Source: Candidatus Kuenenia stuttgartensis
GTDB taxonomy: Bacteria > Planctomycetota > Planctomycetia > Isosphaerales > Isosphaeraceae
Length of the DNA stretch: 12,551 nucleotides
Assembly (NCBI GenBank): GCA_945872325.1
Contig: CAMBZY010000038.1
Location: forward strand, 1 to 12,551
Direction: 5' to 3'
Shown: positions 7,462 to 12,551 of the stretch, piece after piece
Numbering within the stretch: the stretch's first letter is position 1
Layout: each line of letters starts with the position of its first letter
Position numbers and translations under genes: made by a program
The notes under the pieces: model-generated
Databases searched by the model: none
Told to the model about the DNA's origin: nothing
The model's input: only the letters and a program-made list of their open reading frames with translations

Positions 7462-8619
7462 ATGTCGATCGCCTCGGATGTTGCTGTCGGTACATCGGCT
7501 AATGAGCCGGAAGCCAATAAATTGTTTCGTATGTGCATGAAGCATAAGGGTTCCGACCTTCACCTCAAGGTTGGTCTTCCGCCTGCCATGCGACTCGCCG
7601 GCCAACTCCGTCAGATGCAACTTCCTGCTTTGACCGCCGCCGACATGGAACGCCTGATGTTCCCCCTGCTCAATGCCAAGCAGAAGCAGATTCTCGAAGA
7701 AGAAGGTGGAGTCGATTACGCCCACATCCTTCGTGACGAGGAAGGCAATGAGACCCGCTTTCGTGTTAATCTCTTTAAAGCCCGTGGTGCACTCGCTCTA
7801 GTCGCTCGTCGGGTGAATAATTTTATCCCGAACTTTGAGCAACTGGGCCTGCCTCCGATTTTGGCTGAAATCACCAAAGAAGACACCGGTATCATTATCC
7901 TTGCCGGTGTAACGGGTTCCGGAAAGTCCACAACCATCGCTTCCATGCTCCAATATGTCAACGAAAACGAGCGTTGCCATATCCTGACCATCGAAGATCC
8001 GATCGAATACACCTATAAGGATGCCAAGTCGATCGTCAACCAGAGAGAGATCGGGATTGACGTTCTTGACTGGAACATCGCACTTAAGCACGCTGTGCGG
8101 GAAGACCCTGACATCATTCTAGTGGGTGAAATGCGTGATCAGGACACGTTCCTGGCCGCCCTTCACGCTGCTGAAACCGGCCACTTGGTCTTCGGGACCA
8201 TCCACGCCTCCAGCGCCCCGTCCACCATCAGCCGGATCCTTGACCTGTTCCCTCAGGAAATGCACCCGGCCATGCGCCAGAACCTCGCCTTTAACCTCAA
8301 AGCTGTGGTCGCGCAAAAATTGCTCCGTACCACCAAGGATTGGGCTGAAAAAACCGGTGCCACCCGGATCCCAACCTGCGAGATCATGCGGAGCAATCCA
8401 ACTGTCCGTAAACTGATCCTGGCCGAAGAAGATTCAAAACTCTCCGACGCCATTCGTATCGGTCAGGATGAAGGCATGATGGACTTCACCGAAAGCCTTC
8501 GTCAGCTTGTACTTGCCGAGAAAATCGAGCGTTCTACAGCGTTCGAAGTCGCGCCGAGTCCAGACGCCTTGAAGATGGCCCTTAAGGGCATTCAAGTTGC
8601 CGCTCCAGGGATTCTGTAA
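7462..8619 (+). CDS. pilT: PilT/PilU-type ATPase (type IV pilus retraction family)
   Basis: This is a hexameric cytoplasmic ATPase of the secretion/pilus superfamily; PilT members power pilus retraction. From ATG 7462 it has 385 residues. The N-terminal domain begins SDLHLKVGLPPAMRL (31-45). The catalytic core is intact: Walker A GVTGSGKST (149-157), Asp box ILTIEDPIEY (174-183), Walker B DIILVGEMRD (217-226) with its glutamate, and His box TGHLVFGTIHASSA (239-252) with both histidines. The C-terminal part (IPTCEIMRSNPTVRKLI) also follows PilT. The start was chosen because GGAG (7448-7451) precedes 7462, family similarity begins after it, and the candidate promoter would leave little leader for the alternative ATG 7366, which would add 32 unconserved residues. 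No pilin or PilC gene is in view, so the exact motor role is unconfirmed. Confidence 0.88.
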   Translation: MSIASDVAVGTSANEPEANKLFRMCMKHKGSDLHLKVGLPPAMRLAGQLRQMQLPALTAADMERLMFPLLNAKQKQILEEEGGVDYAHILRDEEGNETRFRVNLFKARGALALVARRVNNFIPNFEQLGLPPILAEITKEDTGIIILAGVTGSGKSTTIASMLQYVNENERCHILTIEDPIEYTYKDAKSIVNQREIGIDVLDWNIALKHAVREDPDIILVGEMRDQDTFLAALHAAETGHLVFGTIHASSAPSTISRILDLFPQEMHPAMRQNLAFNLKAVVAQKLLRTTKDWAEKTGATRIPTCEIMRSNPTVRKLILAEEDSKLSDAIRIGQDEGMMDFTESLRQLVLAEKIERSTAFEVAPSPDALKMALKGIQVAAPGIL

Positions 8620-8636
8620 AAAATCATCGTGGTCCT

Positions 8637-8676
8637 CCAGGGGATCGGAATCATTCAAAAAATCTCCGGTCCCTGG
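8637..8676 (+). other. Imperfect hairpin between the two ATPase genes
   Basis: CCAGGG (8637-8642) pairs with CCCTGG (8671-8676), and inner CGGA (8646-8649) pairs with TCCG (8665-8668) around a small internal bulge. The nonamer TGGTCCTCC occurs on both sides (8630-8638, 8674-8682). It lies in the 111-bp gap before the GspE-like gene. It could be an attenuator or RNA-processing site, but there is no U-tract, and it may be without function. Confidence 0.25.
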
Positions 8677-8730
8677 TCCTCCTGCTTCGACCCAATACTA
8701 CTCACCGACCATCAGTGGAAAGCTCAACTT

Positions 8731-10500
8731 ATGCGAGGCGTTCGGCTCAAAAGTTTGCAAAACATAACGCTGGCAATAGTTGGCGTTTTATCGTTTACCC
8801 TGACCTCTGCTCAGGCTGCCGATTTTATGGCGGTTTCCTGGCCATTGGCTCAAACTGCCAATGTGGAACGCATCAGCGGTTTCTACATGAGTATCGCCAA
8901 GTTCCTACCGGCACTGGCTTTATTCCTGATCTGGATCCCGACCACCTGGTGGGTCGACGACGATTCATTCGCCCTGGGACTCGAAAAACGCGCCCTCTGG
9001 ACCAGTGCCATGGTTCTGGCCGGAACGATTGGCCTGTTGGTCATTCTGTTTGTTCCAAACATCTTTGCCGGCATCGCAGTCATGGGCCTCGCTTATCTTG
9101 TTCCCACGCTGGCCTATGTGGTACACCGGAACGGACAGGTGGCAGATGTTGATAAAGTCTTGACCATCTATCACTTCGGCGATATTGCAAACGCCATGTT
9201 TGGCAAGCTTGGAGCCCGCAAGAAAGTTTTCAATCGTAACAAAGCCGCCGCCAATTCAGGCGTCCCTGTTGAATTTGTCGGGATTGATCTGAACACACGC
9301 AAGATGGACATGTTCCGTGTCGCCTCCGCCAAACAATTCGAACTTTTCGAAGAAGTTCAGGGCCTGGTTTACGACGCCGTCAGCCGCCGTTCGACAGATA
9401 TCTATCTCGAACCGGCTCAGGATCAACTTCAGGTCCGATACCGGATTGACGGCGTTCTGGTTCAGGCCGAACCGTTCGACACCGAAACCGGTCCTGAGAT
9501 TGTCGACATCGTCAAAACCCTTTGTGGTATGAGTGTTGAAGAAAAACGGAAGCCTCAGGAAGGTACGTTTTCTGCCAAAGTGGAAGGCCGAAACGTGGAA
9601 GCCCGTGTCGCTTCTGCCGGCACCAAAGTGGGCGAAAAAGTCGCCATTCGGCTCTTCGACAAATCCATCATGGTCACAAAGCTCGAAGCTTTGGGTCTGA
9701 CGACCAAAGAAGAGGAAAAGCTCCGGACTTCGATCGAAAAAGACCAAGGTCTGGTTCTGGCTGTCGGCCCTGCCGGTTGCGGCAAGTCGACCAGCATTTA
9801 CGCTCTCCTGCGGTCGATGGATCCGATGCTTCGCGATATCAAGACACTGGAAGAAGTGGTCGAGCAGCAGATTGATAACGTGGTCGCTGAAGAGTTTAAC
9901 CCTCGTTTAGGCGAAACGATGGTCGACAAGCTGAAGAGCATTCTTCGGACCGATCCACAAGTGGTCATGCTCAGCGACTTCCGGGACGACGACATTGCCA
10001 AGGTTGCGATTCAGGCGGCCAGTACCGATCGTCTCGTTCTCTCTTCGTTCGTTGGAACGGATGCCATCAAAGGCATCATGAGCCTGGTTGAACGAGGCCT
10101 GAGCCGCGACGCTCTTTCAGAAACACTGGTTTTGATCTTCTCCCAGAGACTGGTCCGAACGCTTTGCGAAGAGTGCAAAGAACCTTATCAGCCGAAGCCC
10201 GAATTCCTCAAAAAATACAACCTTCCGGAAGATACCGAAGCCTTCTATCGCCCACCGACAGAGCCTTTGCCTCAGGTTTGCCCTGAGTGTGCCGGTGTTG
10301 GATTTGTGGGCCGGACCGGTATCTTCGAAGTGCTGGAAGTGACCGACTCGATTCGCGAAATCATCGCCAATAATCCAACCGAGGCCGCCCTGCGTGCCGC
10401 TGCCGCCCAGCAGCGCATGATGGGCCTCTCCCGTAACGGCCTGAGGCTGGTCCTTGAAGGCCGAACCTCAATTGATGAACTGATGCGGACACTGAAGTAA
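8731..10500 (+). CDS. Membrane-anchored GspE/PilB-like ATPase with degenerate catalytic motifs
   Basis: This protein belongs to the type II secretion/type IV pilus ATPase family but is divergent. ATG 8731 gives 589 residues; a GTG at 8629 would only add an unlikely leader. It opens with a signal-like segment (RGVRLK, hydrophobic core, then TSAQA-AD near residue 30), a helix (about 51-75) and two more (about 88-108, 111-131). These take the place of the usual soluble N-terminal domain. The ATPase part (about 180-589) keeps RYRIDG (236-241), Walker A GPAGCGKS (346-353) and the tetracysteine zinc module (Cys479, 482, 517, 520). The Asp box is TLEEVVE (372-378) instead of TIEDPVE. Walker B is VVMLSDFRD (411-419), with Asp for the catalytic Glu. 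The His box is TDRLVLSSFVGTDA (432-445), lacking both histidines. SDIHIEP appears as TDIYLEP (222-228). It may bind ATP yet hydrolyse poorly. It probably partners the preceding PilT-like protein or other motor components; this is inference. Confidence 0.82.
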   Translation: MRGVRLKSLQNITLAIVGVLSFTLTSAQAADFMAVSWPLAQTANVERISGFYMSIAKFLPALALFLIWIPTTWWVDDDSFALGLEKRALWTSAMVLAGTIGLLVILFVPNIFAGIAVMGLAYLVPTLAYVVHRNGQVADVDKVLTIYHFGDIANAMFGKLGARKKVFNRNKAAANSGVPVEFVGIDLNTRKMDMFRVASAKQFELFEEVQGLVYDAVSRRSTDIYLEPAQDQLQVRYRIDGVLVQAEPFDTETGPEIVDIVKTLCGMSVEEKRKPQEGTFSAKVEGRNVEARVASAGTKVGEKVAIRLFDKSIMVTKLEALGLTTKEEEKLRTSIEKDQGLVLAVGPAGCGKSTSIYALLRSMDPMLRDIKTLEEVVEQQIDNVVAEEFNPRLGETMVDKLKSILRTDPQVVMLSDFRDDDIAKVAIQAASTDRLVLSSFVGTDAIKGIMSLVERGLSRDALSETLVLIFSQRLVRTLCEECKEPYQPKPEFLKKYNLPEDTEAFYRPPTEPLPQVCPECAGVGFVGRTGIFEVLEVTDSIREIIANNPTEAALRAAAAQQRMMGLSRNGLRLVLEGRTSIDELMRTLK

Positions 10501-10569
10501 CCCCTTCCCTCCGCAGATATTTGGCGATCAATCTGACACGAATCCAGGAATCAATGAAAAGCATTTTTG

Positions 10570-10574
10570 AGGAG
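10570..10574 (+). promoter_or_regulatory. Ribosome binding site for the CvpA-like gene
   Basis: AGGAG lies eight bases before ATG 10583, a well-placed Shine-Dalgarno. A second ATG two codons later (10589) is less well spaced. Confidence 0.6.
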
Positions 10575-10582
10575 TTGCCGGA

Positions 10583-11290
10583 ATGGATATGATTTTTGAC
10601 GCAGTGGTGGTTCTCTTCCTGTTCTTCGCCTTTATCGCGATCTCGTCTGAAGGCTTCTGGGGATCACTTCTGACCTTCTTCAACATCGCCTTTTCCGCCC
10701 TTATGGCGATGAGCTTTGCCGATAAGCTGGCCGCTGTCATCATTAAGAGCGCATCATTTTTGAGCGGATTTGCCGACTGCTTGAGTCTTGGCGGAATCTT
10801 CGCCGTAACACTGATTCTGCTAAGATTTGCGACTGATTATCTCGCACCAGGAAAGCTCCGCATTCCACCCGCTCTCGAAGGTATCGGCAAACTCGTCTTC
10901 GGTGCCGCTGCCGCAGGCCTGCTCGTCGGCTTTCTCATCGTGATCCTGCAAACGGCTCCCGTTCACAAAAAAATCTTCTGGGGCATGTATACGCCAGGCA
11001 CATCCAACCCCCCATTTGGGCTTGGTTTGGATGAAAAGGCCCTCAAACTGGTAGAACTTGGTCTGACAGGACCGTTCAAGGGCGATAACGTGTTCAACGC
11101 CTCTGAGTGGGTTGAAAAGCATACTGCTGCCAGACCCTACGATAATTCTGCTGAAGAAGCTGCTCCAGCCAAAGCCGAAGGTGGTGAAGCTGCCACTACT
11201 CCAGCTGCTGGAGGGCCTGACTCGAAGTCGCCCGGCATTCCGGGTGGGACAGCCGGCGCCGCCGCTGGCTTGGCCCCAACAAACCCTTAA
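10583..11290 (+). CDS. CvpA-like small integral membrane protein
   Basis: The 235-residue protein has four probable membrane helices (about 5-22, 27-46, 66-84, 103-123). A Gly-containing turn (EGFWGSLL) follows helix 1, and a conserved-looking ALEGIGKLVFGAAAAGLLVG block begins helix 4. This spacing resembles the CvpA family (colicin V production protein), whose molecular role in most bacteria is poorly defined; links to envelope stress and peptidoglycan have been reported. After residue 130 comes a soluble region (FGLGLDEKALKLVELGLTG, about 145-163) and then an Ala/Pro/Gly-rich disordered tail (about 189-235). It lies 82 bp after the GspE-like gene with no terminator between, so the two may be co-transcribed. 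The CvpA assignment rests on topology and pattern, not on a catalytic motif. An unrelated four-helix protein remains possible. Confidence 0.6.
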   Translation: MDMIFDAVVVLFLFFAFIAISSEGFWGSLLTFFNIAFSALMAMSFADKLAAVIIKSASFLSGFADCLSLGGIFAVTLILLRFATDYLAPGKLRIPPALEGIGKLVFGAAAAGLLVGFLIVILQTAPVHKKIFWGMYTPGTSNPPFGLGLDEKALKLVELGLTGPFKGDNVFNASEWVEKHTAARPYDNSAEEAAPAKAEGGEAATTPAAGGPDSKSPGIPGGTAGAAAGLAPTNP

Positions 11291-11419
11291 GTCCTGTAAA
11301 ATCATCGCGAATCCGCTGGATCATCTCATAGGAGCATTCGTTCCTGATCTGACCATCGGATTTTCGTAATTTTGACTTCCTCCACCGATCCGAATCAGAT
11401 CCCCAATCAGGCACTTGTC

Positions 11420-12256
11420 ATGACCAGAATTCTCAGCTGCTTTTCCAACTCATTTGGCCCTTTGGGGGTTTGGACAGCCGCCGAAAATCTTCGAGCCACA
11501 GGCCTGACGCATCTTGAACTGGCTCTGAGAGGTCACAACTTCGGCGGTCTGATCATCCCTGAAGAATCTGTGGTCACGGAAAAAGCCGACGACGCCACCG
11601 CCCAGAAGTTCGTTGAGCATCTGGCCGCGAATCAAGCAGGCGTTTCCGGATGCAATGTGGGCGGCGCAAATCTTCTCACTGAAGAAGGTTTGGCGATCAC
11701 TTGCAACCGCATTAAATTTGCAGCCAAATGGTTTCAAGTCAAAATTTGCGTCACAGGCGCAGGCCAGCCTACCAGCCCTGAAGAATGGACGGTTATTTCA
11801 AAGAATTTGAATACGATTGGCAAAACGGCAGCCGATTGTGGGATCACTCTGGCCCTTGAAACCCACAAAGGCCCTACCCAAAACGCGGCGGCCATGCTTC
11901 GGACTTTGGAGTCCGTGAATCATCCGTCCGTACTCCTGAATTTCGATACTGGGAATATTGCCTACTACAACGAAGGCATGACCCCGATGGACGAACTCAA
12001 AAAAGTCGCTCCTCTTGTGGTGAATGTTCACGTAAAAGACAACAGGGGCCGTTTGGAGGACTGGTATTTTCCAGCCTTGGGCGAAGGTGGAGCGGTCGAT
12101 TTTACTTCAATTCGCGAAACACTCGATGCCCAGAATTACCAAGGTGCTTACACCGTTGAGCTGGAAGGCATTGGTGGCGAACCTGAGCCAGGCCTTGAAG
12201 AACGCGTCAACCGACTCCGTAAAAGCTATGAGTGGTTAGAGACCTGCGGATATTGA
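11420..12256 (+). CDS. Sugar phosphate isomerase/epimerase-like TIM-barrel protein
   Basis: This belongs to the xylose-isomerase-like/AP-endonuclease-2 superfamily of metal-dependent barrels, which isomerise or epimerise keto-sugars and related compounds. Starting at ATG 11420 it has 278 residues, normal for the family. The expected metal ligands can be assigned in order: Glu147 (LALETHKG), Asp176 (NFDTGNI), His204 (NVHVKDNRG) and Glu247 (YTVELEGIGG; Glu249 is the alternative). The TGNI and HVKD segments are typical, as is LGEGGAVDF before the last strands. An in-frame TTG at 11372 would add 16 residues (SSTDPNQIPNQ...). Neither start has a strong Shine-Dalgarno, and ATG was preferred because the barrel begins right after it (RILSCFSNSFG). 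Such genes are abundant in planctomycetes and often sit in sugar-degradation clusters, but no such neighbours appear here, so the substrate is unknown. Confidence 0.86.
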   Translation: MTRILSCFSNSFGPLGVWTAAENLRATGLTHLELALRGHNFGGLIIPEESVVTEKADDATAQKFVEHLAANQAGVSGCNVGGANLLTEEGLAITCNRIKFAAKWFQVKICVTGAGQPTSPEEWTVISKNLNTIGKTAADCGITLALETHKGPTQNAAAMLRTLESVNHPSVLLNFDTGNIAYYNEGMTPMDELKKVAPLVVNVHVKDNRGRLEDWYFPALGEGGAVDFTSIRETLDAQNYQGAYTVELEGIGGEPEPGLEERVNRLRKSYEWLETCGY

Positions 12257-12292
12257 TTTTTTTTGATACCATTGGAAGCAAGATTCGCTAAT

Positions 12293-12314
12293 CCCTGAAT
12301 GTTGTATTTCAGGG
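12293..12314 (+). terminator. Possible terminator hairpin after the isomerase-like gene
   Basis: CCCTGAA (12293-12299) and TTCAGGG (12308-12314) form a 7-bp stem with an 8-base loop, followed by CTCTTT. It lies 36 bp after the stop. The stem is modest and the U-tract short. A run of eight T (12257-12264) directly after the stop has no hairpin in front of it. Confidence 0.35.
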
Positions 12315-12370
12315 CTCTTTGCAATACAGTTTGAGATCCATTTTAAACACCGTATTTTGAAGGACTTGCT

Positions 12371-12418
12371 TCAGGGCCAAAGGCCCGTTCCATACCAGCG
12401 AGGGCCAGCGGACCTCGT
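12371..12418 (+). repeat. REP-like pair of GGGCC/GGCCC hairpins
   Basis: Two adjacent short palindromes are visible: GGGCC-AAA-GGCCC (12374-12386), and CGAGG.CC-AGC-GG.CCTCG (12399-12417) with one internal G/A mismatch. Twin hairpins with GGGCC-type cores resemble the REP/BIME-like intergenic repeats common in planctomycete and verrucomicrobial genomes, which are thought to be moved by RAYT/IS200-type transposases. No transposase gene is in the window. The class assignment is inferred from memory of such repeats. Confidence 0.45.
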
Positions 12419-12445
12419 CATTTGTCCAAACCGAAAAATGCTTTG

Positions 12446-12517
12446 AGGGCTGAAAGCCCGATACTTCTCACGTCACGACTCAGGAAACAATATGCGAATG
12501 GGCGGGCTTTCAGCCCT
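12446..12517 (+). repeat. 15-bp inverted repeat of GGGCTGAAAGCCC type
   Basis: AGGGCTGAAAGCCCG (12446-12460) is exactly reverse-complemented at 12503-12517, with 42 bases between. Each arm is itself a small hairpin (GGGCT-GAA-AGCCC). The structure could fold as one long stem or as two separate hairpins and looks like another REP-like element next to the preceding pair. Between 12257 and 12551 no coding sequence can be supported. Confidence 0.55.
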
Positions 12518-12551
12518 TGTTTCACATAGCGAAGCGATATGATTTGATCCG

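Noticed and set aside
8629..8730. GTG at 8629 as the start of the GspE-like protein
   Set aside because: It has no Shine-Dalgarno, covers a hairpin-rich spacer, and would place 34 residues before a well-formed signal-like N-terminus beginning at ATG 8731.
12257..12264. Run of eight T after the isomerase-like gene as a terminator
   Set aside because: No stable hairpin precedes it; the better candidate is the stem at 12293-12314.
1..12551. CRISPR arrays, tRNA or rRNA genes and transposase genes
   Set aside because: I saw no regularly spaced repeats, no tRNA cloverleaf-like sequence and no transposase coding region.

Overview
The window is 12.5 kb of one bacterial chromosome with every recognisable gene on the + strand. 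It reads most like a planctomycete. The signs are the protein style (a long, loosely conserved TolC-type outer membrane protein, a glycine-rich adaptor tail, a membrane-anchored GspE-like protein), the mid-50s GC feel, scattered single-copy housekeeping genes such as greA and hisF outside their usual operons, a xylose-isomerase-like sugar-phosphate isomerase/epimerase, and REP-like GGGCC/GGCCC hairpins at the right end. The taxonomic call is inference; no rRNA or phylogenetic marker was compared.

Region 1 (1-5649) is a four-gene tripartite export operon of the MacA-MacB-TolC kind: the 3' part of a TolC-family outer membrane protein, an HlyD/MacA-like periplasmic adaptor, a MacB-type ABC ATPase and a separate MacB-type permease. 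The first three genes overlap (101 bp, then ATGA), so they are probably translationally coupled. The ATPase and permease together would drive export from the inner membrane or periplasm, with the adaptor bridging to the outer membrane channel. The substrate cannot be read from sequence.

Region 2 (5650-7236) has a 243-bp spacer with two strong inverted repeats, then greA (transcript cleavage factor) and hisF (imidazole glycerol phosphate synthase cyclase subunit). Both are complete, with catalytic residues in place.

Region 3 (7237-11290) starts with an AT-rich leader holding a candidate promoter. It is followed by a canonical PilT-type ATPase, a second ATPase of the GspE/PilB family, and a small CvpA-like membrane protein. 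The second ATPase is the most unusual gene here. Its usual N-terminal domain is replaced by a signal-like segment and about three membrane helices. Its Walker A is intact, but the Asp box, the Walker B glutamate and both His-box histidines are replaced. A normal ATPase beside a membrane-tethered, probably catalytically weakened paralogue and a CvpA-like protein could be an undescribed membrane machine or a regulator of type IV pilus/type II secretion motors.

Region 4 (11291-12551) holds a TIM-barrel sugar-phosphate isomerase/epimerase-like gene, then 295 bp without a gene. That stretch contains a possible terminator and several REP-like palindromes, including a 15-bp inverted repeat.
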